A program made the position numbers and the translations under genes. Source: Alkalibacterium pelagium (GTDB lineage: Bacteria > Bacillota > Bacilli > Lactobacillales > Carnobacteriaceae_A). Taken from it: a stretch of DNA of 64,000 nt. The DNA lies in NCBI RefSeq assembly GCF_900109325.1, contig NZ_FNZU01000011.1:31933-95932 (forward strand), in the 5' to 3' direction. Each line of letters opens with the position of its first letter. The stretch's first letter is position 1. The notes under the pieces were generated by a model. That model ran no database searches and had not been told where the DNA came from. It saw only the letters and a list, made by a program, of their open reading frames with translations. Below are positions 27,057 to 39,366 of the stretch, piece after piece.

Positions 27057-27332
27057 TTAACGTTTAGTCGTGCGGTCGTCTTTTCCGTGTCCGCGGTACG
27101 TTCTTGTTGGTGCAAATTCACCTAGTTTGTGTCCTACCATGTCTTCTTGAACATAGACGGGCACGTGTTTTCTTCCATCATATACGGCAATGGTATGACC
27201 TACAAAGTTCGGAAAGATTGTTGAGCGACGTGACCATGTTTTAATGACACGTTTGTTATCGTCATCCATTTCGCGAACTTTTTTCATCAGATGATCATCG
27301 ACGAAAGGTCCCTTTTTCAAACTACGGCTCAT
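27057..27332 (-). CDS. rpsS: 30S ribosomal protein S19
   Basis: Head protein bridging to S13, 91 residues. It starts [19 protein letters not shown] and has [19 protein letters not shown] and the [16 protein letters not shown] signature. It lies between rplB and rplV. Confidence 0.98.
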   Translation of the reverse strand: MSRSLKKGPFVDDHLMKKVREMDDDNKRVIKTWSRRSTIFPNFVGHTIAVYDGRKHVPVYVQEDMVGHKLGEFAPTRTYRGHGKDDRTTKR

Positions 27333-27398
27333 GTATTGCCCTCCTTTTGGGGTTCTTCCCCTTATAATCGTTACGTTTTACAGTTAATCCGTGATCGT

Positions 27399-28235
27399 TT
27401 ATTTCTTAGCTTTACGACGACGAACGATAAGTTTATCTGAACGGTTCTTACCTTTACGGGTTTTCTTACCAAGAGTAGGTTTACCCCAAGGTGACATTGG
27501 ACTTGGACGTCCGATTGGTGCTTTACCTTCACCACCACCGTGTGGGTGATCGTTCGGGTTCATTACAGATCCACGGACAGTTGGGCGCTTGCCTAACCAG
27601 CGGCTACGTCCAGCTTTACCGATGTTGATCAGTTCGTGCTGTTCGTTTCCTACAGTACCGATTGTTGCACGGCAGCTTTGAAGGATCAGACGGCTTTCAC
27701 CAGAGCTTAAACGAACCAGTGCGTATTTACCTTCTTTACCAAGAACTTGAGCAGAAGTACCAGCTGAACGAACAAGCTGTCCGCCTTTACCAGGTTTCAA
27801 CTCAACGTTGTGTACGAACGTACCAACAGGAATGTTTGCCAATGGCAGTGCATTACCTACTTGGATGTCTGCATCTACGCCAGAGTAGATATCTGTTCCT
27901 ACTTTAAGTCCTTTAGGTGCAAGAATGTATGCTTTTGTTCCGTCCTCATATTGGATCAATGAGATGTTAGCAGAACGGTTTGGATCATATTCAATCGTTT
28001 TAACGATACCGCGAACGCCATCTTTTTGACGTTTGAAGTCGATCACACGGTATTTATGCTTGTGGCCTCCGCCTTGATGACGGACAGTGATTTTACCAGC
28101 GTTGTTACGTCCAGCACGTTTTGGGTTTGGTCTCAGCAAGCTTTTTTCTGGTGTGCTTGTTGTGATTTCAGCAAAGTCTGACCCAGTCATGTTACGACGT
28201 CCGTTTGTGGTTGGTTTATATTTCTTAATCGCCAC
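27399..28235 (-). CDS. rplB: 50S ribosomal protein L2
   Basis: Large-subunit protein needed for peptidyl transfer and subunit joining, 278 residues. The C-terminal signature with the essential His reads [19 protein letters not shown]. It has an AGGAGG box and follows rplW by about 55 bases. Confidence 0.98.
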   Translation of the reverse strand: MAIKKYKPTTNGRRNMTGSDFAEITTSTPEKSLLRPNPKRAGRNNAGKITVRHQGGGHKHKYRVIDFKRQKDGVRGIVKTIEYDPNRSANISLIQYEDGTKAYILAPKGLKVGTDIYSGVDADIQVGNALPLANIPVGTFVHNVELKPGKGGQLVRSAGTSAQVLGKEGKYALVRLSSGESRLILQSCRATIGTVGNEQHELINIGKAGRSRWLGKRPTVRGSVMNPNDHPHGGGEGKAPIGRPSPMSPWGKPTLGKKTRKGKNRSDKLIVRRRKAKK

Positions 28236-28289
28236 GTGATTCCCCTCCTTGTTAAACTAGTTTCGTGAATAGTGTTTAAATTTCAGTTA

Positions 28290-28580
28290 TTATTCTTCGT
28301 CTCCGAACAATGCAATGTCATTCGAATCAGCAGATAAAGTAACGATCGCTTTACGGCGTTTTTTAGTATATCCTTCATAACGTCCCATACGCTTAGGTTT
28401 AGGCGCAGTGTTTATAACGTTGACTTTATCAACTTTTACGTCGAAAATTTCTTCAACAGCTTTTTTGATTGTTGTTTTTTTAGCACGAACATCAACTTCG
28501 AAGGTATACTTTTTGCTGTCCATAGCATACATAGAAGCTTCAGTGATGATCGGGCGTAAGATTACGTCACGTGCATTCAT
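28290..28580 (-). CDS. rplW: 50S ribosomal protein L23
   Basis: Exit-site docking protein for trigger factor and SRP, 96 residues. It reads [20 protein letters not shown] and [19 protein letters not shown]. Its ATG shares a base with the rplD stop, indicating coupled translation. Confidence 0.98.
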   Translation of the reverse strand: MNARDVILRPIITEASMYAMDSKKYTFEVDVRAKKTTIKKAVEEIFDVKVDKVNVINTAPKPKRMGRYEGYTKKRRKAIVTLSADSNDIALFGDEE

Positions 28581-29203
28581 TATTGAAGAGCCTCCTCTAC
28601 TTTTTCCAGAGCAGCCTTCGTCAAGATGAGTTTGTCATGCGCAACAACATCTAGCACTGATACATTGTTAGGAGCTACAACTTTAACTCCTGGAATGTTG
28701 CGTGCAGAAAGTTTTGCGAATTCATTGTCATCCTCTAAGACAACCAGAGCTTTTCTGTTGACATCAAGGTTATTGAGTACCGCTCTGAACTCTTTTGTTT
28801 TTGGTGCATCGAAGTTCAGTCCGTCTACGATTACGATTTCTTCATCTATTACTTTAGTAGAAAGAACAGATTTGATCGCTAAGCGACGAACTTTCTTAGG
28901 TAGCTTGTAGCTGTATGAACGAGGTGTAGGTCCGAATACGGTACCTCCTCCACGCCATTGTGGTGAACGGATTGAGCCTTGACGAGCTCGTCCAGTTCCT
29001 TTCTGACGCCATGGTTTGCGTCCTCCGCCGCGCACTGCGCTACGGTTTTTTACTGCATGTGTTCCTTGTCTTAATGACGCACGCTGCATAGTGATTGCAT
29101 CAAAAACGACGTTTTCGTTTGGTTCGATACCAAAGATTGCATCATTTAATGTTACATCGCCATTTTGCGTTCCGTCTTGTTTAAATAACGTTACAGTTGG
29201 CAT
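28580..29203 (-). CDS. rplD: 50S ribosomal protein L4
   Basis: Exit-tunnel protein of 207 residues with the extended loop [20 protein letters not shown]. In gamma-proteobacteria L4 also regulates the S10 operon; this is not established for Firmicutes. It lies between rplC and rplW. Confidence 0.98.
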   Translation of the reverse strand: MPTVTLFKQDGTQNGDVTLNDAIFGIEPNENVVFDAITMQRASLRQGTHAVKNRSAVRGGGRKPWRQKGTGRARQGSIRSPQWRGGGTVFGPTPRSYSYKLPKKVRRLAIKSVLSTKVIDEEIVIVDGLNFDAPKTKEFRAVLNNLDVNRKALVVLEDDNEFAKLSARNIPGVKVVAPNNVSVLDVVAHDKLILTKAALEKVEEALQ

Positions 29204-29227
29204 TCTGCTAGTCCTCCCTTCCTGATA

Positions 29228-29863
29228 TTACTTGTCTGCTTTTTCTGCAGTTCTAATTTGTACAAGTGATTTTTTAGCTCCTGGTACATTACCTTTGATC
29301 AGTAAAACGTTGCGTTCAGTATCAACACGAACGATTTCCAGATTCTGTACAGTGACACGGTCGCCACCCATACGTCCAGCTAGTTTTTTACCTTTGAATA
29401 CTCTTGCAGGGTGAGTAGCCATACCCATTGATCCAGGACGACGGTGGTAACGAGAACCGTGCGTTTCAGGTCCGCGGCTTTGGCCGTGACGTTTGATAAC
29501 ACCCTGGAATCCTTTACCTTTAGACGTTCCTGTTACATCGACGATATCGCCTTCTGCAAATGTGTCTACTAATACTTCGTTTCCAACTTCTACGTCACCT
29601 AGCTCTGCATCTCTGAATTCTCGAATGAAGCGCTTAGGAGCCGTGTTAGCTTTTTTAACATGACCTTGTGCCGGTTTGTTAGATAAAACTTCACGTTTAT
29701 CTTCGATTCCTAACTGAACTGAGTTATAACCGTCTGTTTCAACAGTTTTAACCTGCAGTACAACGTTAGGTTTCACTTCAACAACTGTTACAGGTACTAA
29801 TTCACCTGATTCGCTGAAGATTTGAGTCATTCCGACTTTTTTTCCTAAGATTCCCTTGGTCAT
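29228..29863 (-). CDS. rplC: 50S ribosomal protein L3
   Basis: Protein with a finger reaching the peptidyl transferase centre, 211 residues. It starts [20 protein letters not shown] and has the [20 protein letters not shown] loop. It follows rpsJ by about 55 bases. Confidence 0.98.
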   Translation of the reverse strand: MTKGILGKKVGMTQIFSESGELVPVTVVEVKPNVVLQVKTVETDGYNSVQLGIEDKREVLSNKPAQGHVKKANTAPKRFIREFRDAELGDVEVGNEVLVDTFAEGDIVDVTGTSKGKGFQGVIKRHGQSRGPETHGSRYHRRPGSMGMATHPARVFKGKKLAGRMGGDRVTVQNLEIVRVDTERNVLLIKGNVPGAKKSLVQIRTAEKADK

Positions 29864-29917
29864 GAGTACACCTCCGTTATGTTAGTTTTTTATAGTTTAA
29901 GTTGTGTTGCTGATTAA

Positions 29918-30226
29918 TTATAATTTGATTTCGATGTCTACGCCTGACGGTAAGTCAAGTTTAGTCAACGCATCAACAGTCTTTGGTGTTGGATTCAAGA
30001 TATCCACAAGACGTTTGTGCGTACGCATTTCAAACTGCTCACGTGAATCTTTGTATTTATGTGGTGAACGGATGATTGTGTACAATTTACGTTCAGTTGG
30101 CAATGGGATTGGACCAGATACGTTTGCCCCAGTTCTTTTTGCCGTTTCCACGATTTTGTCAGCTGATTGATCAAGTACTCGATGCTCGTAAGCTTTTAGA
30201 CGAATACGAATTTTTTGATTTGCCAT
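29918..30226 (-). CDS. rpsJ: 30S ribosomal protein S10
   Basis: First gene of the S10 operon, 102 residues. S10 sits in the 30S head and, as NusE, takes part in antitermination with NusB and NusG. It starts [20 protein letters not shown] and has [26 protein letters not shown] precedes it. The promoter is about 200 bases upstream. Confidence 0.98.
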   Translation of the reverse strand: MANQKIRIRLKAYEHRVLDQSADKIVETAKRTGANVSGPIPLPTERKLYTIIRSPHKYKDSREQFEMRTHKRLVDILNPTPKTVDALTKLDLPSGVDIEIKL

Positions 30227-30429
30227 GTTTTTCCCTCCTTCGCTTATTTAAGAAATAAACCTAGCTCCACGAAAATTTTCGGCCACCCTCCATGGCAATG
30301 CATCCGGGTGTGTCGTAACCTCTCGCTTCCTAGCCGCGGTTCTATGATCGATGCCTACCAGCGATTTCTATTTATACACAGGTTCAATAGATCCCGCCGA
30401 AATAAACGTCTCTCACAGACACCTATACA

Positions 30430-30458
30430 AGTATACAGACAACACGGACTAGAATCAA
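30430..30458 (-). promoter_or_regulatory. Promoter of the S10-spc operon
   Basis: Minus strand TTGATT (complement of 30453-30458), 17 bases, TATACT (30430-30435). Transcription would begin near 30423, leaving a leader of about 195 bases before rpsJ. Confidence 0.75.
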
Positions 30459-30918
30459 GTGTTTTTAAGCTTTTTATTGTTTTATTGCCAGTTTTTTTCT
30501 GTCTGTCCTGTATTAAACAACACTCCTTGTATTATAGGGGTTCCTGTCACTCCCTGCACCCTTTTTCACTCGGTATTTCAGCCTTTTTCATCAGGTTTCA
30601 CTATTCTGCCACATTTGAGCTACCTGCTTCTCCAAAGTAACTTTCTTTCTGTTTTATTAGGTTGCTTCTATAGAATAGGGTGATCTTCGTTACTTCTAGA
30701 GGTGCTTGCTGCTTTTAGAGAGTCTTCGCAACGTTTAACTTAGGGTGCCCTCGCCAGACTTGAGTCTTATATGGAAGAAACTGGATTATATTATCACAAT
30801 CTTGTCAATTCAGGCCCTCTACTCTGCAACTTTTCTTCTATATAATAGAAACAGTTTTCTGCCCCATTAAAAAACACTTATTATTTGTAACTATTTTTCG
30901 ACAGAATACCTTAATACA

Positions 30919-30947
30919 TTGTATTTTCGCGCTATTCTATATACAAT
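30919..30947 (+). promoter_or_regulatory. Promoter of the moxR-DUF58-transglutaminase operon
   Basis: TTGTAT (30919-30924), 17 bases, TACAAT (30942-30947), 79 bases before the moxR ATG. The two boxes are part of an imperfect inverted repeat (CATTGTAT and ATACAATAG). Confidence 0.65.
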
Positions 30948-31025
30948 AGTTAAAACTATTACACTAGTCTATCTCTGTATTCATGTGCATCACCAGCATC
31001 TATTCTATTTTGAGGGAGAGTATTC

Positions 31026-31997
31026 ATGACCTTTTCAGAAACTACTAACCAATCAGTCAGACAACTCCACAAACTGATCGACACTGTTGACGACATCATC
31101 ATAGGAAAGAAAGACGTAACCCGCCTGACCATAGTTGCTATGCTAGCTGGCGGACATGTCCTGTTTGAAGATATTCCCGGCGTCGGAAAAACTTTGCTGA
31201 TCAGAACGATCGCAAAGTGTCTTGAAGCGGACTTTGCCCGAATCCAGTTCACACCCGACCTGATTCCTTCTGATATCATCGGATTCTCAGTTCCCACTGG
31301 TGAAGGTGCAGTTTTTAATTTCCGCAAAGGTCCGATCTTCAACCAACTGCTTCTGGCAGATGAGATCAATAGAACCTCTCCGCGTACTCAAGCTGCCATG
31401 CTTGAAGCTATGTCAGAAAAACAAGTGACTATAGATGGGAATACCTACAGCCTGCCGGAACCCTTTTTCGTTCTGGCTACACAGAATCCTATTGAATACG
31501 AGGGGACCTACCCGTTACCCGAAGCTCAACTTGACCGTTTTCTGTTTCAGCTCTCTTTAGGTTATCCGGACAACGATCAGGAGGTTCTGATGCTGGCGTC
31601 ACCGGACCAGTTAAAATCTGTAGATAAACTTGATCCAGTCATGTCACTTGACGACTTCCTGTCACTTAAGGATGAGGTCGAGAAAGTACATGTTGAAGAG
31701 CGACTTCTTCATTACATTGTCTCTCTTGCCTCACTGACCCGTAATCATCCGTCAGTTAGACTCGGAATCAGCCCTCGGGGTAATCAGTACTGTCTTTCCG
31801 CAGCCAAGGCTCATGCTTTAATTGACGGGAGAGATTATGTCACACCAACAGACATCCTGACTGTGCTTAAGCCTGTCTACCGCCATCGCCTTCTTTTTGA
31901 AAATACTTTGACTAAGGATGAGGTCGACACATTTATAGATGATCTGACAAAAGATCTGATCGTACCGACTGTGAGAGGAAAAAGACGATGGGACTGA
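31026..31997 (+). CDS. MoxR-family AAA+ ATPase
   Basis: Cytosolic ATPase of 323 residues, thought to act as a chaperone for maturation of partner proteins. Walker A is EDIPGVGKTLLIRTIA, Walker B LLLADEINRTSPRTQAAML, and sensor 1 is in FFVLATQNPIEYEGTYPLPEAQ. It starts the plus-strand operon with a DUF58 protein and a transglutaminase-like membrane protein, the most common context of MoxR genes. GAGGGAG lies about 7 bases before the ATG. The target complex is unknown. Confidence 0.95.
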   Translation: MTFSETTNQSVRQLHKLIDTVDDIIIGKKDVTRLTIVAMLAGGHVLFEDIPGVGKTLLIRTIAKCLEADFARIQFTPDLIPSDIIGFSVPTGEGAVFNFRKGPIFNQLLLADEINRTSPRTQAAMLEAMSEKQVTIDGNTYSLPEPFFVLATQNPIEYEGTYPLPEAQLDRFLFQLSLGYPDNDQEVLMLASPDQLKSVDKLDPVMSLDDFLSLKDEVEKVHVEERLLHYIVSLASLTRNHPSVRLGISPRGNQYCLSAAKAHALIDGRDYVTPTDILTVLKPVYRHRLLFENTLTKDEVDTFIDDLTKDLIVPTVRGKRRWD

Positions 31998-33013
31998 ATG
32001 CAACGCGAATACGCCTCGTCTTCTATTTTATCCTCTATATTCTGATTATTCTCTATGCTGTGACATTTACAACAACGGTAGCCTATTTTCTTTTCTATGC
32101 TTTTACACTACTGTTTGGACTAGCTTTTCTGTCATCCAGACAGATGCTGGTCATAACGGATGTGAACTGGTATAAATCGGATACGAATCATATTAAATTA
32201 TCACTGACCGGACGCTCCAAAGGAAAGCTGCCTTTTCTCCTGTCATCCATGCGGCTGACACTTAACAAAGGTCAGCACTCGGATACGCAAGTCAGTTCCT
32301 GTTTCTTTTCCAGGAAAATCACTGTTTCCTTCGATTCCATCTATCTTCCAAGAGGGAGCCACGATCACCTGACTGTCGAAGTCGACTCACTCAGCGTGTT
32401 CGGTCTCTGGAAAAGGCGACTGGTCTATCAGGTGCCCATCCAGGCAGAGATTTATCCTTACCTCCTGACCAAATCAAACCGTGGAAAACTGATGAGAAGA
32501 ATTAATCCTAGCCTGACAAGTGCCCCTCACTCCTCTCTTCACGAATTTTACGTCAAAGAGATCCGAAGCTACCAGCATCGCGACGCCTTTAGTCTGATCG
32601 ACTGGAAAACAAGCTTAAGACGAGGGCAGTGGATGGTTAAGGATTATGAACATGAAGAGGAAGCTCCAGTCGACTTGGTTTTTTATGGCGGGAGTGAGAC
32701 GGACTTTGAATTTCTCTTGAGTGTTGCCTACAGTTTGTATGATGAGCTGAATCAGGCCTATTCCTCTAATTTATATCTTATTGGAGAATATGATCATGTT
32801 CCAGATGTCCGTAAGACTGAACCTGATTTCCTATTCGTACAACCAGCAACCGATCAGAATGCTTTAGCAGAACTATACAGACAATCTGTTTCCTCCGACA
32901 GTAAGCGAATCATCATTAAACCCAGCGACAGCCCACTCCCTTCCTATCAGACAGCCGATAACTCAGACCTGATCCTTGACGAACACGATCTTCATTTCTT
33001 AAAAGGAGGATGA
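31988..33013 (+). CDS. DUF58 domain membrane protein
   Basis: A 341-residue protein with two N-terminal membrane segments (about 10-30 and 33-52), a beta-rich middle, and the DUF58 core HEFYVKEIRSYQHRDAFSLI then DWKTSLRRGQWMVKDYEHEE. The end resembles a von Willebrand A-type fold. It overlaps the moxR stop by 10 bases and is coupled to it. DUF58 proteins pair with MoxR ATPases and TgpA-like proteins; the biochemical role is not known. Confidence 0.93.
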   Translation: MGLNATRIRLVFYFILYILIILYAVTFTTTVAYFLFYAFTLLFGLAFLSSRQMLVITDVNWYKSDTNHIKLSLTGRSKGKLPFLLSSMRLTLNKGQHSDTQVSSCFFSRKITVSFDSIYLPRGSHDHLTVEVDSLSVFGLWKRRLVYQVPIQAEIYPYLLTKSNRGKLMRRINPSLTSAPHSSLHEFYVKEIRSYQHRDAFSLIDWKTSLRRGQWMVKDYEHEEEAPVDLVFYGGSETDFEFLLSVAYSLYDELNQAYSSNLYLIGEYDHVPDVRKTEPDFLFVQPATDQNALAELYRQSVSSDSKRIIIKPSDSPLPSYQTADNSDLILDEHDLHFLKGG

Positions 33014-33023
33014 CTTTATCGAT

Positions 33024-35435
33024 ATGACCCATACTAATAAACTGGATATCTTCCGGAACTGCATCATCGGAATAGTCCATAGCTTCGTATTCCTTCCCAT
33101 CTTGCTTTTTGCTTTTGAATTGAACCGATTGTCCGGCAGTCGATACCTTGTCGTATACTTTATTCTAGCTCAAGCAGCTGCTGTTCTACTAAGTAAATGG
33201 TGGCCTTACTTCATTGTACAGCTCGCACAACTTTTGGCTTTTATCTATGTACTTTTCCCGCCACCGGAAAATCCCTTGTCCTTTCTGACCTGGTTGAGAG
33301 AAACGGGTGCAGAAGGTCTTGACCAGTGGCGACTTCTGCTGGCAAGTGAATTGTTTGAAACACCCATGCTGCTGATCATGGCACTTCTGTTCGCAGCTAT
33401 CTCTCTACTGACATACTTGACTGTTCAGCGTAAGCTGGCCATCCCCTCGTTTTTAACTGGTTTCATTTATCTGATGATCGTCCACACATTCACTGCCAAC
33501 CGAGTTCTTCCGGAAGTAATCCAGCTGGTCGGATTCGGATTTCTGCTTATTGCTCTCATGCAGCTCAATGTTAGAACAACTTGGTTCTCTTTCATCAAGA
33601 GCGTCACCCTTACGGCCCTGTTCACTTTAGGACTTACTAGTTTATCGGTCTGGGGCGTCGACCGCTTGAGACCTACACAGGAATGGATCGAAGTTCGATC
33701 TCAAGGTTACCAGAAAGAACTTGATGACCGCGGAGTATTTGACTGGATCAACACATACAGCAGCGGCATCGGATTCCGCCGTACCGGTTTCGGACTGGAC
33801 GACACTACTCTTGGCGGACCCTTAAGACAGGATTTCACCCCCTTATTTAGAGCGTACACCTCAGAACCTCATTACTGGAAAGTTCTTCACCGTACTGAAT
33901 ATACTGGTGAGGGTTGGGAAAGTAACGAGAATGAGCTGGGACGTCCCGTTTACTCTCCTTATAATGTCAGATACGACATAACAACGACTCCTGCTCAAAG
34001 AGAACAGATGGTGCGTGAAGAACCGATTAACACTGTACCGGTAGAATGGCTGGACGAGGCAGGCTATATCGCCTACCCGTACGGCTGGTACGATGTAGAC
34101 GTCGATAACAAAGAAGCACCATACACACTTCAGCGATTTGACAGCAGCTCATACTTCAGTCTTGAATCTGATGAAGAAACACTGACTGACTATACGGTCA
34201 CTTATGATTCCACTTTTCCAAGTCGTTTCGATGACGACCTACTCAGAGTGGATGACGGCTGGCGTGACGCTTACTTTAACCTATTCGCTGACAATAGCGA
34301 AGATGATCAGCCTGAGCTGGCCGATACTGAAGAAATGATGGCCATGTGGTTCGGACCAGAGCTCCAGCTTCCTGAGACACTTCCTCAACGGGTTATTGAC
34401 TTGGCTCACGAGCTGACTGATGAGTATGAAAATGAATATGACAAGGTACGCGCAATTGAACGTTATCTTAAAGAAGAAGGCGGGTTCCGTTACAGTCTTC
34501 TTGAAGTGGAAAACACACCAGATGACGGTGACTATGTTGATCATTTCCTGTTCGAATCAAAAATTGGCTATTGTAATAACTTTTCTACAGCTATGACAAT
34601 CATGCTAAGAGCTATCGACATTCCGGCGAGATGGTCCAAGGGCTTTACACCAGGCACGCAGTACACCGATGAAGCTGGCGAAACATTTTATCAAGTCAGT
34701 AACTCAAATGCTCATTCGTGGGTCGAGGTATTCTTTCCGAGTCATGGATGGGTGCCGTTTGAACCAAGCCCGTCATTTGCCAATCCTATGACTAACCCCG
34801 AACCAGTTGCGACAGTAGGTGGCGAAACCTACACCTTCGAGGACGAGGACTTTATCAACCCTGAAGACGAGTTGCCTGAGAATGATGCTCAAGCTGAAGA
34901 ACCTTCTTCTGATGAATCTGATGAAGAGGATGCTGCTGCTCTGGCCGGAATCGATGCTGGTTCAGATTATGATGGCCCTTCAGGCGATGAAACAAGCTTT
35001 GCAGTCAGATGGTCACTTGTGCTGAATTTATCTGGTATTGTCTTTGTTCTCATTAGTACCTTAATGATTATTTTCAGATGGAAAATAACTGCTAGTGTCT
35101 TCCGATTGATAGTCAGACGAGAATGGATTACTGTTGATCGTGCCTGCTCAGGCATTCTTAATCTGTTCCGGTTTAAACTGAAACGGGAGCCCGGACAGAC
35201 GGTTGGTCGCTACCTCAACCAGTGGACTCCGTTCATTCCTAAAAAATCTCGAACAGTCGATGACTTCACTGCATTGACTGACAGCTTATTCTATGGTCCA
35301 GAGCAATCTCATTCTAGCTGGACACCAGATCAGAAAGAGACAGTAATCGGTATGATCGATCTGCTCGAAGATCTTCCGGACCTGAAACGTCACCCGAGAG
35401 AGCCTCATCCTTTAAGCGGAAAACTTATTCAGTAG
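33024..35435 (+). CDS. TgpA-like transglutaminase-domain membrane protein
   Basis: An 803-residue membrane protein: about six N-terminal hydrophobic segments (DUF3488-like, to residue 215), a long extracytoplasmic part with the transglutaminase core, a membrane segment near 675-695 and a DUF4129-like cytosolic tail. The active-site Cys is in KIGYCNNFSTAM and the His in SNAHSWVEVFFPSHGW; the third position reads FEPSP, Glu in place of the usual Asp. A Glu/Asp-rich linker (EDEDFINPEDELPEND) precedes the last membrane segment. The substrate is unknown; a cell-wall or exported protein is likely. It ends at a terminator. Confidence 0.93.
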   Translation: MTHTNKLDIFRNCIIGIVHSFVFLPILLFAFELNRLSGSRYLVVYFILAQAAAVLLSKWWPYFIVQLAQLLAFIYVLFPPPENPLSFLTWLRETGAEGLDQWRLLLASELFETPMLLIMALLFAAISLLTYLTVQRKLAIPSFLTGFIYLMIVHTFTANRVLPEVIQLVGFGFLLIALMQLNVRTTWFSFIKSVTLTALFTLGLTSLSVWGVDRLRPTQEWIEVRSQGYQKELDDRGVFDWINTYSSGIGFRRTGFGLDDTTLGGPLRQDFTPLFRAYTSEPHYWKVLHRTEYTGEGWESNENELGRPVYSPYNVRYDITTTPAQREQMVREEPINTVPVEWLDEAGYIAYPYGWYDVDVDNKEAPYTLQRFDSSSYFSLESDEETLTDYTVTYDSTFPSRFDDDLLRVDDGWRDAYFNLFADNSEDDQPELADTEEMMAMWFGPELQLPETLPQRVIDLAHELTDEYENEYDKVRAIERYLKEEGGFRYSLLEVENTPDDGDYVDHFLFESKIGYCNNFSTAMTIMLRAIDIPARWSKGFTPGTQYTDEAGETFYQVSNSNAHSWVEVFFPSHGWVPFEPSPSFANPMTNPEPVATVGGETYTFEDEDFINPEDELPENDAQAEEPSSDESDEEDAAALAGIDAGSDYDGPSGDETSFAVRWSLVLNLSGIVFVLISTLMIIFRWKITASVFRLIVRREWITVDRACSGILNLFRFKLKREPGQTVGRYLNQWTPFIPKKSRTVDDFTALTDSLFYGPEQSHSSWTPDQKETVIGMIDLLEDLPDLKRHPREPHPLSGKLIQ

Positions 35436-35487
35436 TCTGTTAGACTGTACTATCCTTACCGATGAATAAAAAAACTAGAGAAAAATC

Positions 35488-35532
35488 AGACCGACTGTAC
35501 TGACCTGAAAATATGGTCAGTGCGGCCGGTCT
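35488..35532 (+). terminator. Terminator of the moxR operon
   Basis: AGACCG and ACTGACC on the left pair with GGTCAGT and CCGGTCT on the right, followed by TTTTCTTT. It is about 50 bases behind the transglutaminase gene. Confidence 0.8.
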
Positions 35533-35551
35533 TTTCTTTAATCTAAAAAGA

Positions 35552-35619
35552 CTGTTTTCGCTGGGCGAAAACAGCCCATATGAAAATGTTAGGATGATAA
35601 AAGCCGATAATCTCGGCTT
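35552..35619. repeat. Two further hairpins between converging genes
   Basis: CTGTTTTCGC (35552-35561) and GCGAAAACAG (35565-35574) form a 10-bp stem with a 3-base loop; AAGCCGA (35601-35607) and TCGGCTT (35613-35619) form a second. They lie between the moxR-operon and tuf terminators and have no clear role beyond termination. Confidence 0.55.
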
Positions 35620-35720
35620 ATTCTTTTACATTATTCTTAGTCCTATACCGATTGTGCCGGAACTCAGGCTCCTTTTCTGTCCGAGTTATAGTCCTATGCC
35701 AATATTCCAGCGTTTAATGC

Positions 35721-35760
35721 AAAAAAGAGAGCTTAGAAGAAAAATCTTCTAAGCTCTCTT
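35721..35760 (-). terminator. Terminator of tuf (str operon)
   Basis: GAGAGCTTAGAAGA (35727-35740) pairs perfectly with TCTTCTAAGCTCTC (35745-35758), with a four-base loop; six T follow on the minus strand. Confidence 0.92.
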
Positions 35761-35781
35761 GAACTAGCTCATTGAAAAATA

Positions 35782-36966
35782 TTATTCAACAATTTTAGTT
35801 ACAACGCCAGCTCCAACAGTACGTCCACCTTCACGGATAGTGAATTTAGTACCATCTTCAACAGCGATTGGAGCGATTAGAGAAACGCTCATGTTAGTGT
35901 TATCGCCAGGCATAACCATTTCAGTTCCTTCTGGAAGTTCAACAACACCAGTTACGTCTGTTGTACGGAAGAAGAACTGTGGGCGGTAGTTAGTGAAGAA
36001 TGGAGTGTGACGTCCACCCTCTTCTTTTGAAAGAACATATACTTCTGCATCAAATTTAGTATGCGGAGTAATTGAACCAGGTTTAGCTAAAACTTGACCA
36101 CGTTCGATGTTGTCACGTGACATACCACGTAGCAACGCACCGATGTTGTCTCCAGCTTCAGCGTAGTCTAGTAATTTACGGAACATTTCAACACCTGTAA
36201 CAGTTGTTTTAGCAGTGTCTTTAATTCCGACAACTTCAACTTCGTCACCAACGCGAACTTCACCAGTTTCAACACGACCAGTTGCAACTGTACCACGACC
36301 AGTGATTGAGAATACGTCCTCAACTGGCATCATGAATGGTTTAGCAGAGTCACGTTCTGGAGCAGGGATGTAGTCATCTACAGCGTCCATAAGTTCAAGG
36401 ATTTTCTCTTCGTATTCTGCATCGCCTTCAAGAGCTTTAAGTGCAGAACCAGCAACTACAGGAATGTCGTCGCCTGGGAAGTCGTATTCGCTTAATAGGT
36501 CACGAACTTCCATTTCAACTAATTCTAGTAATTCTTCATCGTCGACCATGTCAACTTTGTTCAGGAATACAACGATGTAAGGAACACCAACCTGACGTGA
36601 AAGCAGGATGTGCTCACGAGTTTGAGGCATTGGTCCGTCAGCAGCAGAAACTACCAAGATAGCTCCGTCCATTTGAGCAGCACCAGTGATCATGTTTTTA
36701 ACGTAGTCCGCGTGTCCTGGGCAGTCAACGTGTGCATAGTGACGTGTATCAGTTTCGTACTCAACGTGTGAAGTAGAAATTGTGATTCCACGTTCTTTTT
36801 CTTCTGCAGCACCATCAATTGAATCGTATGCTTGAGCTTGTGCATAACCTTTTTTAGATAGTACTGTAGTGATTGCAGCTGTTAGAGTTGTTTTACCGTG
36901 GTCAACGTGTCCGATTGTTCCAATGTTCATATGCTGCTTGGAACGGTCAAATTTTTCTTTAGCCAT
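35782..36966 (-). CDS. tuf: Elongation factor Tu
   Basis: GTPase that brings aminoacyl-tRNA to the ribosome, 394 residues. G1 [13 protein letters not shown], switch [19 protein letters not shown] and SALK motifs are intact; domains 2 and 3 follow with [13 protein letters not shown] and the FFRTTDVTG region where kirromycin-type resistance maps. It is the last gene of the str operon but has its own promoter with a palindrome (37045-37073). Confidence 0.99.
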   Translation of the reverse strand: MAKEKFDRSKQHMNIGTIGHVDHGKTTLTAAITTVLSKKGYAQAQAYDSIDGAAEEKERGITISTSHVEYETDTRHYAHVDCPGHADYVKNMITGAAQMDGAILVVSAADGPMPQTREHILLSRQVGVPYIVVFLNKVDMVDDEELLELVEMEVRDLLSEYDFPGDDIPVVAGSALKALEGDAEYEEKILELMDAVDDYIPAPERDSAKPFMMPVEDVFSITGRGTVATGRVETGEVRVGDEVEVVGIKDTAKTTVTGVEMFRKLLDYAEAGDNIGALLRGMSRDNIERGQVLAKPGSITPHTKFDAEVYVLSKEEGGRHTPFFTNYRPQFFFRTTDVTGVVELPEGTEMVMPGDNTNMSVSLIAPIAVEDGTKFTIREGGRTVGAGVVTKIVE

Positions 36967-37044
36967 TTTAAATATTTCCTCCTTAGGATTATCTTCTTTT
37001 TTTAAATAGAAAATAGTATTTTCTATTCCTATTTACTCTAGTTT

Positions 37045-37073
37045 ATTATACCGGTAGACCGGTATAAAATCAA
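37045..37073 (-). promoter_or_regulatory. tuf promoter with palindrome in the spacer
   Basis: Minus strand TTGATT (complement of 37068-37073), 17 bases, TATAAT (37045-37050). The spacer and part of the -10 form TATACCGGT-ag-ACCGGTATA (37047-37066), a 9-bp perfect inverted repeat. It lets tuf be expressed above fusA and may be an operator. Confidence 0.7.
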
Positions 37074-37087
37074 TCGATTTGGCAGAT

Positions 37088-37133
37088 CAGACCTGCTGTC
37101 CAGTCAGGTTATGACTGGGCGCAGCAGCGTCTG
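37088..37133 (-). other. Long hairpin between fusA and tuf
   Basis: Nested pairing CAGAC/GTCTG, CTGCTG/CAGCAG and CCAGTCA/TGACTGG directly behind the fusA stop. It lacks an immediate T run, so a processing or partial-termination site is more likely than a full terminator. Confidence 0.6.
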
Positions 37134-37149
37134 CCTCAGAGAGAGCTGA

Positions 37150-39237
<2,088 letters not shown>

Positions 39238-39366
39238 TAATCATTACACCTCTCTTTAGTAAATTTGGATCATTCTGACATGATCCTCGGATAACTGTCA
39301 TTGAAGATACAGAGTTTTTCCGTCGCACAGATTGACTCCATGCGACCGAAGACTGCTCTGATTATC

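Larger units (their letters stand above)
30227..31025. other. 800-bp divergent regulatory region, rpsJ / moxR
   Basis: No gene seen. It holds a roughly 195-base 5' leader of the S10 operon (with the palindrome CGAAAATTTTCG near 30278), the S10 promoter at 30430-30458, about 460 bases of pyrimidine-rich sequence with no assignable element, and the moxR promoter at 30919-30947. Confidence 0.6.

Noticed and set aside
30215..30683. Plus-strand open frames in the rpsJ-moxR spacer
   Set aside because: They start inside rpsJ antisense or lack ribosome sites and cover the S10 promoter and leader.
35437..35760. CRISPR-like series of hairpins behind the moxR operon
   Set aside because: The hairpins differ in sequence and have no repeat-spacer regularity; two are ordinary terminators.
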